Source of the DNA: Actinobacteria bacterium HGW-Actinobacteria-1
Lineage (GTDB): Bacteria > Actinomycetota > Coriobacteriia > Anaerosomatales > Anaerosomataceae
Assembly: GCA_002841355.1 (NCBI GenBank)
Contig: PHFB01000001.1
Coordinates: 186,001 to 250,000, forward strand
Length of the DNA: 64,000 nucleotides
Reading direction: 5' to 3'
The notes below the pieces were generated by a model. That model was not told where the DNA came from. It made no database searches and worked only from the letters and a program-made list of their open reading frames with translations. Each line of letters begins with the position of its first letter. Positions within the stretch are counted from its first letter, which is position 1. A program made the position numbers and the translations under genes. Of the stretch, positions 54,049-61,812 are shown one piece after another.

Positions 54049-55046
54049 ACGGCTGTGTGATCACGACTTTCAGGTGCAACGCCAAGTGTCACATGTGCAA
54101 CATCTGGCAGCACCAGAGCGATGCCGCCGAGGAACTGCCGGCGCGCTACTACGAGAAGCTTCCTGACGGCCTGGGACGGCTCAACGTCACCGGCGGCGAG
54201 CCGATGCTGCGCGACGACATCATGGATATCATCGGCATCGTCTCCAAGAAGGCGAAGATCATCGAGGTGTCGACGAACGGGTTCTACACGGACCGCATCC
54301 TTGAGATCGCGCACGCGTATCCGAAGACGATGTTCCGCGTCAGCCTTGAGGGACTACCCGAGCTCAATGACCGCCTCAGGGGGACGAAGGACGGCTTCGA
54401 CCACGCGCTTCGGACGATGCTGGGCCTCATCGACTCACCCGCGCGCGACATCGGATTCTCAGTGGTCATCTGCGACAAGAACGCAGATGACCTGCTCGTT
54501 TTGTACAAGCTCTGTGTCGCGCTCGGTGTCGAGTTCGGCAACTCGGTCATGCATAACTCGTGGTACTTCCACAAGGAAGACAACGCCGTGAAGGACCTTG
54601 AGAAGGCGACCGCCGCCGAGAAGGAGTTCATCAAGGCGCTGCTCACGTCGCAGCGTCATGGCCTCAAGATGAAGCTGAAAGATTATCTCCGAGCATATTT
54701 CAATCTCAATATTCTCAACCATTTGGACGATAGACCTAATGTGATGTCCGCGTGTTGTGCAGGTCGAGACCTGTTCTTCGTGGATCCTTGGGGCAACGTC
54801 ACACCATGCAACGGCACTCGCGAACCCTGGACCATGGGGAACCTCAAGGATCAGACGTTCGACGAGATCTGGACCAGCCCACAAGCGGATGAGGTCAGGA
54901 CGCAGGTCGATGCATGCCAGCGCTCGTGCGCATTCATCGGCACTGCACGGTTTGACATGCTGAAGCACCCGGTCAGGCCCTTGAGTTGGATCGCACGTAA
55001 CAAGCTGCTACTCGCAAAGGGGGCCGAGATATCCTACACGCCGTGA
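54045..55046 (+). CDS. Radical SAM/SPASM-domain enzyme of the surface-polysaccharide locus
   Basis: 333 residues. The cluster motif CNAKCHMC (CxxxCxxC) is near residue 10, followed by VTGGEPMLRDD and VSTNGFYTD typical of radical SAM barrels. The C-terminal region has further Cys (SACCAGRDLF, VTPCNGTREPW, VDACQRSCAF) for an auxiliary iron-sulphur cluster (SPASM/twitch). The substrate is unknown; in glycan loci such enzymes modify sugars or peptides. A stretch at about 54690-54745 has distinctly more A/T at third codon positions than the rest. Confidence 0.88.
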   Translation: MNGCVITTFRCNAKCHMCNIWQHQSDAAEELPARYYEKLPDGLGRLNVTGGEPMLRDDIMDIIGIVSKKAKIIEVSTNGFYTDRILEIAHAYPKTMFRVSLEGLPELNDRLRGTKDGFDHALRTMLGLIDSPARDIGFSVVICDKNADDLLVLYKLCVALGVEFGNSVMHNSWYFHKEDNAVKDLEKATAAEKEFIKALLTSQRHGLKMKLKDYLRAYFNLNILNHLDDRPNVMSACCAGRDLFFVDPWGNVTPCNGTREPWTMGNLKDQTFDEIWTSPQADEVRTQVDACQRSCAFIGTARFDMLKHPVRPLSWIARNKLLLAKGAEISYTP

Positions 55047-55082
55047 CCGGACGCAACCGCATGTGAAAGAGGTCTTGCTGCA

Positions 55083-56195
55083 ATGGCACCACGCGTCGCG
55101 GTCATCGGTACGAGGGGGATCCCGGACGTTCACGGCGGGGTTGAGTACCACTGTGAGGAACTCTACCCGCGCCTTGCCGAATTGGGCTTCGACGTCACCA
55201 TCTTCGCTCGAGAGCCGTACATCACATCCGCAATGGAGTATCGCGGTGTTCATGTCGTGCCGCTTCCCGCAGTGCGCCGCAAATCACTCGAAGCGATCAG
55301 CCATTCTGCCCGAGCTGCATGCACGGCCGGCCGCGAGAAGTTCGACATCTGCCACTTCCACTCGGTAGGTCCGGCAGCCACGATTCCCATCGCCAGGCTC
55401 TTCGGCGCCCGCAACATCGTGTTCACGATGCATGGCCCCGACTACGAGCAGCGCAAGTGGGGAAAGAACGCCCGTCGATTCCTCAAGTTCGGTGAGGCCG
55501 TTGGGGCCAAGCACGCAGACGCGATCGTCTCGGTATCTGGACACCTCCAGCGCCGACTCGAGGAGGAGTACGGCCGCCCGGTGCACTACATCCCCAACGC
55601 ACCTCGAGCCATCAAAGCGACGCCGCCAAACGGCACGCTATCCTCGTTCGGCCTTCACGGCAAGGACTACGTTTTGTACGTCGGTCGTCTCGTGCCGGAC
55701 AAGCGCGTGGAGGATCTGATCGAAGCGATGGCCGACGTTCGTCCAGCGGTTCCGGTCGTGGTCGCCGGGCACAGCAGCCATGCATGGGAGTACGGCGCGC
55801 ACCTTCGCGAGGCGGGCGCCGATCGCGCCATCTTCACTGGCTGGCTCGAATGGCGCCAGACACAGGAGTTGTTCACGAATGCGCTCGCACTCGTTCTCCC
55901 ATCGGCGGTCGAAGGCCTGCCGCTAAGCCTGCTTGAGGGTATGGCGCATGGCGTCCCTTGCATCGCATCCGATATCGCAGGCAACCTTGAGGTCCTCGGA
56001 TCGCCTCCCGCAGGTCTGGTGTATCCGGTGGGGGATGCGAACGCCCTGCGTGGCGCGTTGCAGACGGTGCTCAACGACCAGGAAGTCGCCACCCAGCTCA
56101 AGGCGGCGGGACCACGACGCATCTCCGAGGCATACGACTGGGACTCGATCGCGCAGCAGATGGCCGACGTCTACAACGAGCTGCTCGCGCGCTAG
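55083..56195 (+). CDS. Glycosyltransferase family 4 (WsaF/rhamnosyl-type N terminus)
   Basis: 370 residues from ATG 55083. N-terminal RVAVIGTRGIPDVHGGVEYH resembles the conserved start of a GT4 subgroup (IGTRGIPA.YGGFE), with CHFHSVGPAATIPIARLFG and VFTMHGPDYEQRKWG following. The donor domain shows YVLYVGRLVPDKRVEDLIEA and PSAVEGLPLSLLEGMAHG. The end overlaps by 4 nt, tail to tail, with the minus-strand gene. Confidence 0.87.
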   Translation: MAPRVAVIGTRGIPDVHGGVEYHCEELYPRLAELGFDVTIFAREPYITSAMEYRGVHVVPLPAVRRKSLEAISHSARAACTAGREKFDICHFHSVGPAATIPIARLFGARNIVFTMHGPDYEQRKWGKNARRFLKFGEAVGAKHADAIVSVSGHLQRRLEEEYGRPVHYIPNAPRAIKATPPNGTLSSFGLHGKDYVLYVGRLVPDKRVEDLIEAMADVRPAVPVVVAGHSSHAWEYGAHLREAGADRAIFTGWLEWRQTQELFTNALALVLPSAVEGLPLSLLEGMAHGVPCIASDIAGNLEVLGSPPAGLVYPVGDANALRGALQTVLNDQEVATQLKAAGPRRISEAYDWDSIAQQMADVYNELLAR

Positions 56196-56908
56196 CGCAC
56201 TTTCACCTGGATGCGGAACAGCCCGGAGTTGTCAGCGTACATCCCCGGTGCCTCGTTGATGAGCGCGATGACGTGCTCACCGGGCGTACCGACAACGACG
56301 CGCATGCCATCTCGAGCCTCGAGTTCGCTGTACGCGACGTAGTGGGACGAGTCACCAACCCGGAACAGCAACGCACCTACGTTCGCAGTCGGTCGTACCG
56401 GCACGAACGTGTAGTCGTGTCCGGGGTCGCCCTCCGGACCGCATGTCCCGCTCTTCCAGTACCTGATCGAACCGCTGGCCTTCACGAGCAGGATGCCAGA
56501 AGAGCCGATCACACCGACGTCGACGCCTGACTCGGCGCTCGCTGTCAGGTCCACGGTGAGGTTGCCAGCAGTTCCGTACTCAACGATCTCGTCGACAGGC
56601 TCAAGCTCCACGCGCTCGGTCGGGCGCCCATCGGCGGCTATCTCGATCCGCGACTCGACGCGTCCCAGAATCGAGCGCTCCTCGAAGTAGGTGTAGAGGA
56701 CCTTGCGTCCCTCGGCTCCGACCTGTGTGGTGGCCTCGGACCCGATCGGCAGCTTCGCCGAGGCGACGCGCTGCGTCTCGAAGGGGATGGAGACAACCTG
56801 CGACTCGGTCACGAGCTGCGTACGCACCGGGCGGATGAGTGCAACGGCAGCGACGAGCACCAGTATGAGGAGCGCGACCATCACGACGCCTCGGATTCGT
56901 GCTCCCAT
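56192..56908 (-). CDS. Membrane-anchored G5-domain protein with a LecA-like sugar-binding C terminus
   Basis: 238 residues; the start is the ATG whose complement is at 56906-56908, with GGGAGGTT upstream. An N-terminal anchor (VVMVALLILVLVAAVALI) is followed by a G5 domain (about 30-120: VSIPFETQRVASAKLPIGS ... PVDEIVEYGT). The C-terminal 110 residues resemble the PA-IL/LecA galactose-binding fold: LVKASGSIRYWKSGTCGPEG, ANVGALLFRVGD and ALINEAPGMYADNSGLFRIQ. It is the only clear minus-strand gene in the window and lies divergent from the deacetylase. It probably sits on the surface and binds glycans. Confidence 0.78.
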   Translation of the reverse strand: MGARIRGVVMVALLILVLVAAVALIRPVRTQLVTESQVVSIPFETQRVASAKLPIGSEATTQVGAEGRKVLYTYFEERSILGRVESRIEIAADGRPTERVELEPVDEIVEYGTAGNLTVDLTASAESGVDVGVIGSSGILLVKASGSIRYWKSGTCGPEGDPGHDYTFVPVRPTANVGALLFRVGDSSHYVAYSELEARDGMRVVVGTPGEHVIALINEAPGMYADNSGLFRIQVKVR

Positions 56909-57022
56909 ACAACCTCCCCCCGGACGCAGCCTGTAGCGCGAACCACATGATACTGTCTATCGTGGACGCAGAGCCAGCGAGGGCTCGCGATACCACGTGT
57001 CTCGGCAAGAAGGAGCGTGCGC

Positions 57023-57913
57023 TTGAGCACCGGGCCTGTTGACCTCAAGAGTCGTCTTCGCCGCTGCGCCTTTGCCCTCCTCCGGGCGAGCGGAGTGCCA
57101 CTCGTTCTACGGCACACCGTACAGCGTCGACGTCTCACGATCCTGCTCTTCCACCAGCAGGATCCCGTTCGCTTCGAGTCTACGCTGCACGCGCTCAGGT
57201 CCCGCTACTCGCTCGTCGGCATGGCCGAGGCACTCCAGGCGCTCGAGTCCGGCACGATCCACCTGCTTCCGCCGTGCCCGCTCGTGATCACCTTCGATGA
57301 CGGTCGCGCATCGAACGCCGCGCTTGTCCCCGTACTCCGGCGGTATGAAGTCCGGCCCACCGTCTTCGTGACCACCGGCGTCGTAGGAACGAATCGGCAC
57401 TTCTGGTGGACGGCGCTCGATGCAAGCGAGCTCAGACACGCGCAGTCGTTGCCCGAGGCCGAGCGGATCGCCTATCTTCGCCAGCTTGGACATGATCCGC
57501 TCACTGAGCGCTCCACAGCTCAAGCGTTGACGCTGGAGCAGCTCTCGGAGCTTTCCTCAGTGGCAGACATCGAGCCCCATACGCGCACGCATCCTGTCCT
57601 CACCCGGTGCACGGCCGAAGAAGCGCGCGCCGAGATCCAAGGATCCATCGACGACGTCACCACGCTCGTCGGAACCACTCCGCGCGTCTTCGCATACCCG
57701 AATGGCGACGTGAACGACACGGTGAGCGGTATCGTCGCGGCGTGCGGAATCCGCTATGCCGTAACGACCGAACCGGTATACGTCGACAGGCGCTCGGAGC
57801 CCCTGCGACTGGGTCGGATATTCATTCGCGACACCGCGACGAACAGCGAGCTCATCGTCTTCGCAAGCGGGCTTCACGGCATGCTCAAGCGGATGCTGCG
57901 CCGAGCGCCGTAG
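57023..57913 (+). CDS. Polysaccharide deacetylase family protein (NodB-like)
   Basis: 296 residues from TTG 57023 (AAGGAG 7 nt upstream; GTG 57017 is closer and less well spaced). NodB motifs: CPLVITFDDGRASNAALVPVL (motif 1 with TFDDG) and DIEPHTRTHPVLTRC (motif 2, HTxxH), plus PRVFAYPNGDVN (motif 3). Metal ligands Asp and the two His are in place. It likely removes acetyl groups from the surface polysaccharide or from peptidoglycan. The N-terminal 35 residues carry no clear signal peptide. Confidence 0.86.
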   Translation: MSTGPVDLKSRLRRCAFALLRASGVPLVLRHTVQRRRLTILLFHQQDPVRFESTLHALRSRYSLVGMAEALQALESGTIHLLPPCPLVITFDDGRASNAALVPVLRRYEVRPTVFVTTGVVGTNRHFWWTALDASELRHAQSLPEAERIAYLRQLGHDPLTERSTAQALTLEQLSELSSVADIEPHTRTHPVLTRCTAEEARAEIQGSIDDVTTLVGTTPRVFAYPNGDVNDTVSGIVAACGIRYAVTTEPVYVDRRSEPLRLGRIFIRDTATNSELIVFASGLHGMLKRMLRRAP

Positions 57914-58020
57914 CGCATACGCTCCGACAACCGACCGTTCGTCGGAAGAGTGTGTGATTTGACGCAGTTTCTGCTCACAAAACCACCCTGATGTGCCGAC
58001 AATCACAGTGTCAGAGAGTT

Positions 58021-58026
58021 GATAAT
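58021..58026 (+). promoter_or_regulatory. Candidate -10 box upstream of the c-di-GMP riboswitch
   Basis: GATAAT lies between the arms of a 7-bp inverted repeat (57993-57999, 58033-58039) and about 25 bp before the aptamer. The -35 region is not convincing. The repeat might be an operator. Confidence 0.35.
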
Positions 58027-58049
58027 CGCAGATCGGCACGAATCTCCTG

Positions 58050-58138
58050 AAAAAGGCACAACCCGTCGAAAGGCGGGTGTCGCAAAGTCACGGGTCTACC
58101 GGAAGGAACGCCTTCCCATGACAGCCGGACTGCCGGGG
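58050..58138 (+). promoter_or_regulatory. Cyclic-di-GMP-I (GEMM-I) riboswitch
   Basis: The sequence follows the GEMM-I consensus: GGCACA opening P1, stem ACCCGTC-GAAA-GGCGGGT with the GNRA tetraloop at 58068-58071, CGCAAAGTCACGGGTCTACC with the invariant CGCAAAG linker, a second stem GGAAGG/CCTTCC, and ATGACAGCCGGACTGCC, the tetraloop-receptor and P1-closing strand. It precedes the beta-helix/CWB2 gene by about 80 nt and should make that gene respond to c-di-GMP. The direction of control (on or off) is not known. Confidence 0.9.
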
Positions 58139-58154
58139 CCCCGAGATGGATTTT

Positions 58155-58190
58155 GACCCGAGGCTTCCTGGCGACAGGGAGTCCCGGGTC
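58155..58190 (+). promoter_or_regulatory. Long hairpin between aptamer and start codon (expression platform)
   Basis: A 15-bp stem (58155-58169 / 58176-58190) with two G-T wobbles, one mismatch and a 6-nt loop follows the aptamer. There is no T-run, so it may act on translation or as a factor-dependent terminator; an alternative structure with the aptamer strand is possible. Confidence 0.55.
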
Positions 58191-58215
58191 GATGTGCATC
58201 AAGGGGCAGGTACAC

Positions 58216-60711
58216 GTGGGTATTCGCACGACAGGACTCAAGGTCTATGCGAGCAAGGTAGTCATCCTGATGACGGCTCTGGCCGTCATCTCCTCGTTCG
58301 TCAGCGTCCCTGTCGCCTCCGCCGCCGCAACGTCAGTCTCAGTCACGGATTTCGGCGCCAACGGAACCGACACTGGCGACGACACCACCGCCTTCCAGAG
58401 TGCCGTCGACGCAGTTGCGTCCGGCGGTACCGTAACCATTCCGGCCGGCACCTACGTGCTCGGCCAGGTCCGCATCAACAAGCCGCTTGAGATCGCCGGC
58501 GTGGGCGCCACCTCGCTTCTCAAGCTGCGCTCAGGCGCAAACCAGACGCTCCTGGCCATCAGCAACACCACAGGCGTCACGGTTCGCGATCTGGCTATCG
58601 ACGGCAACATCAGCGGTCAGACCGGCGGTTACCCGCACGGTATCCAGTTCTCAGCCACGACCGATTCCATCGTGACCCGCGTGGACATCCGCAACTGCGA
58701 AAAGTCGGCCGTCTCGGTGTACGAAGGTTCCGACCGGGTCAGCGTCACCAACAGCCGTTTCGACAACAACGAGAACGACGTCGAGATCCATTCGAGCGCC
58801 TACAACTACTGCGCCGACAACTACGCTACCAACACGCAGTACGAGTCCTGGGTCAGCTACGAGCAGGCCGGTGGCCCCGGCAAGGCCCACCACAACACCA
58901 TCGTCAACAACGTCTCGATCGGCGCGTACGCCGGCATCAACATCGAGCGCTCGCACGACGATCTCGTGCAGGGCAACACGATCCAGAATGCCAAGTGGGG
59001 CATCATGGTGCAGGGTCGCGACTCCACGTACAGCTACAACGAGACCGTCATCGACAACACCCTCATCGGTGGCGCCAACTCCACGCAGTGGGGCATCACC
59101 GCCGAGAACCCGTCACACACCAACACGATCGCCCGCAACTCGGTATCCGGCTGGCTCGCGACGCCGCTCAACATCCAGTCGACCGATTCGGTCTTCGAGG
59201 GCAACACCATCAGCAACAACCGGACGGCAGTCGCGGTCAAGACGAGCGACGTCATAATCCGCAACAACGTCTTCACCGGCTCCGGTCAGGTCGGCGTCAT
59301 CTTCGGTGACGCACTGAGCGACGTCGTCTTCGAGGGCAACACGGTCAGCGGATCCGCCGAGGAGGGCGTCCTCGTCCTCGAGCCGCTGACTCGCTTCGGC
59401 TTCATCCGCAACACGGTCACGGGCAACGGAACCTCCGCAAGCGGCACGCTCGATGGTGTCTACTCGGTCGCAACATGGATCGACTCGGCACTGCTCGGCA
59501 ACACGATCATCAACCCGGCTGGCGTCGCGGCGCAGAAGCACCCCGTGACCATCCCGACCGGCAGCACAGTCGCAGTCGCGAACAACCAGATGAGCGCCAT
59601 CAGCGCAGCACTCCTTCCCACGGGCACGTCCGGCAAGACCATCACGGTCTCGCAGTTCGTGGCCGAGTCGGGCGTTTGGGAATGCACCGCAAGCGGCATC
59701 CCCGGTACCTGGACGCTTCAGGAATCGATCCCGACCGTCGAGCCCACCCCGGAACCTGCTCCCGAACCACGCCCGATCTCGCAGACCTCGGTGCAGGGCA
59801 ATGACCGCTACACCACCAACGTCGCGGTCTCGCAGGCTGCGTATCCTAATGGCGCGGACGTTGTCATCGTGGCGACCGGCGAGAACTGGCCGGACGCGCT
59901 CGGCGGCGCCACCCTCGCGAACGCCGTTGGCGGTCCGATCCTGCTGACCAAGCGCAACCAGCTTCCCGCAGTCGTACTCGCCGAGATCCGCCGGCTTGGC
60001 GCCACGCAGGCGATCATCCTCGGCGGCACGAGCGCGGTCAGCACCAGCGTAGAGTCGGTGCTGGTGAACGAACTCGAACTGGTGCGCCGTATCGGCGGGA
60101 TCAACCGGTACGCGACGGCGGCTGCAATCGCCGAGGCGTGCGTTGAAGCTCTCGGTGGAACCTACGACGGCACGGTCCTGTGTGCGACCGGCTCGAGCTT
60201 CGCTGATGCGCTGGCCGCGTCGCCGCTCGCGGCTGCCAAGGGCTGGCCGCTCGTGCTCGTGGGCCCCGACGGCGTTGCAGGCATCAGCGCAACGCTCGAT
60301 GCCATCGGTGCAGATAATGCCGTCATCCTCGGCGGCACCAGCGCCGTTCCGGCGAAGGTTGAGACCGGGCTCGCCGCGCGATTCGGCACCGGCAACGTCG
60401 AGCGGATCGCCGGCAGCGACCGCTACGCGACCTCGGCCGCAATCGCCCAGTGGGCGGTCACCAACGCTGGACTCGGCTGGAACAACCTCGCAGTGGCAAC
60501 CGGCGAGAACTTCCCGGACGCACTCGCAGGTGGCGTTCTGCAGGCGGTCGACAACTCCGTGCTACTGCTGACCATGAGCAAGGGGCTCAGCAAGGACGCA
60601 CGCGCATGCATCGCCGATAACCGCGCCGAGATCAACACGGTCAAGTATCTCGGCGGACAGAGCGCCCTCTCGGCCGGCGTGCGCACGGCAGTGGCCGGAG
60701 CCCTTCGCTAG
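58216..60711 (+). CDS. Secreted right-handed beta-helix protein with CWB2 cell-wall anchor
   Basis: 831 residues from GTG 58216 (AAGGGG 9 nt upstream; ATG 58192 is the alternative). Signal peptide (YASKVVILMTALAVISSFVS ... ASA), then a pectate-lyase-like parallel beta-helix of about 480 residues (VTDFGANGTDTGDDTTAFQS, many GNTI, NNV and NNRT turns), a Pro/Glu linker (VEPTPEPAPEPRP) and three CWB2 repeats (GNDRYTTNVAV, GINRYATAAAI, GSDRYATSAAI). It probably binds or cleaves a polysaccharide at the surface. It lies directly behind the c-di-GMP-I riboswitch and after the glycan locus. Confidence 0.88.
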   Translation: MGIRTTGLKVYASKVVILMTALAVISSFVSVPVASAAATSVSVTDFGANGTDTGDDTTAFQSAVDAVASGGTVTIPAGTYVLGQVRINKPLEIAGVGATSLLKLRSGANQTLLAISNTTGVTVRDLAIDGNISGQTGGYPHGIQFSATTDSIVTRVDIRNCEKSAVSVYEGSDRVSVTNSRFDNNENDVEIHSSAYNYCADNYATNTQYESWVSYEQAGGPGKAHHNTIVNNVSIGAYAGINIERSHDDLVQGNTIQNAKWGIMVQGRDSTYSYNETVIDNTLIGGANSTQWGITAENPSHTNTIARNSVSGWLATPLNIQSTDSVFEGNTISNNRTAVAVKTSDVIIRNNVFTGSGQVGVIFGDALSDVVFEGNTVSGSAEEGVLVLEPLTRFGFIRNTVTGNGTSASGTLDGVYSVATWIDSALLGNTIINPAGVAAQKHPVTIPTGSTVAVANNQMSAISAALLPTGTSGKTITVSQFVAESGVWECTASGIPGTWTLQESIPTVEPTPEPAPEPRPISQTSVQGNDRYTTNVAVSQAAYPNGADVVIVATGENWPDALGGATLANAVGGPILLTKRNQLPAVVLAEIRRLGATQAIILGGTSAVSTSVESVLVNELELVRRIGGINRYATAAAIAEACVEALGGTYDGTVLCATGSSFADALAASPLAAAKGWPLVLVGPDGVAGISATLDAIGADNAVILGGTSAVPAKVETGLAARFGTGNVERIAGSDRYATSAAIAQWAVTNAGLGWNNLAVATGENFPDALAGGVLQAVDNSVLLLTMSKGLSKDARACIADNRAEINTVKYLGGQSALSAGVRTAVAGALR

Positions 60712-60848
60712 AGCACCTCGCTCGCCGCGGCTCATCATCGGCAAGGCAACGTCAGCGCCCCGCGTGTCGCACGGTTGTGGCACAATACCCCAGTAGGAAT
60801 ACGCATGTGTCGGGACCAGAGCGTCCCGTTCAGTAGGGGAGTCACGCC

Positions 60849-61742
60849 ATGACCGAGCCTCGATTCGGACGCCTTCTCACCGCGATGGTCACACCGTTCA
60901 CGCCCGACGGAGCACTCGACCTCGATCGCGCACAGGAACTTGCGCTTCGCCTTCTCGACCAGGGGAGCGAGGCGCTCGTCGTCTGCGGCACCACTGGCGA
61001 GTCGCCAACGGTGTTCTACGACGACAAGCTGCGGCTCTTTGAAGCCGTGATCGAAGCCGTTGATGGTCAGGCACCGATCATCGCCAATGCAGGCGACAAC
61101 TGTACCGATGACTCGGTCGAGTTCGCCAAGCAGGTCGTGAAGCTGGGTGTCGACGCCGTCATGGCCGTCGTGCCGTACTACAACAAGCCCCCGCAAGAGG
61201 GGATGTACCGTCATTTCGGCGCCATCGCCTCGGCAGTCGAGGTTCCGGTGGTCTTGTACAACATCCCGGGCCGCTGCGTAGTGAACCTCGACACGGCTAC
61301 CACGCTGAGGCTTGCAGCGGACTTCGAGAACATCGTGGCCGTCAAGGAAGCAAGCTCGAACCTGACGCAGATCGCCTCGATCATCGATGGCGCTCCGGTC
61401 GGATTCGAAGTGCTCTCTGGCAACGACGAGGACACGCTGCCGATGATGGGACTTGGCGCTACCGGCGTCATCTCGGTGGCGTCGCACGTCGTCGGCCCCC
61501 AGATGGCCGAGATGCTCAACGCACAGGCGTCGGGAGACCACACCCGCGCGCTCAAGATCCATCTTGAACTCATGCCGCTGTTCAAGGCGCTCTTCATGAC
61601 CGCGAATCCCATCATGGTCAAGAAGGCGCTTGAGCTTGTCGGCTTCCCGGTGGGCGAGACCCGACTCCCGCTGATTCCCGCATCCGAGGATCAGACCGCC
61701 GAACTTGCGCGGGTCATGCACCACCTCGGCCTCATCGACTGA
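60849..61742 (+). CDS. dapA: 4-hydroxy-tetrahydrodipicolinate synthase
   Basis: 297 residues from ATG 60849 with AGTAGGGGAGTC upstream. LTAMVTPFTPDGALDLDRA, VVCGTTGESPTVFYDDK (GTTGE), VVPYYNKPPQEGMYRHF with the catalytic Tyr, VLYNIPGRCVVNLD and VAVKEASSNLTQI with the Schiff-base Lys. First committed step of the lysine/diaminopimelate branch. The usual Actinobacterial neighbour RNase J follows. Confidence 0.96.
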   Translation: MTEPRFGRLLTAMVTPFTPDGALDLDRAQELALRLLDQGSEALVVCGTTGESPTVFYDDKLRLFEAVIEAVDGQAPIIANAGDNCTDDSVEFAKQVVKLGVDAVMAVVPYYNKPPQEGMYRHFGAIASAVEVPVVLYNIPGRCVVNLDTATTLRLAADFENIVAVKEASSNLTQIASIIDGAPVGFEVLSGNDEDTLPMMGLGATGVISVASHVVGPQMAEMLNAQASGDHTRALKIHLELMPLFKALFMTANPIMVKKALELVGFPVGETRLPLIPASEDQTAELARVMHHLGLID

Positions 61743-61812
61743 TACCCCGCACAGGCGGGTCGAACTCGCACTAACCCTCAGACGCACGAAAAGGAGCACG
61801 ATCGAACAGCAT

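Larger units (their letters stand above)
57914..58215 (+). other. Long regulatory gap upstream of the beta-helix surface protein
   Basis: 302 bp. Its parts are a 6-bp stem TCCGAC/GTCGGA (57923-57946), an inverted repeat GTGCCGA (57993-57999) / TCGGCAC (58033-58039) around GATAAT (58021), the c-di-GMP aptamer (58050-58138) and a second long hairpin (58155-58190). Nothing coding is seen. Confidence 0.6.

Noticed and set aside
47539-60711. Complete Wzy-dependent capsule locus
   Set aside because: No initiating sugar-phosphate transferase, nucleotide-sugar synthesis genes or export kinase/phosphatase are present in the window, so the locus is only partial or depends on genes elsewhere.
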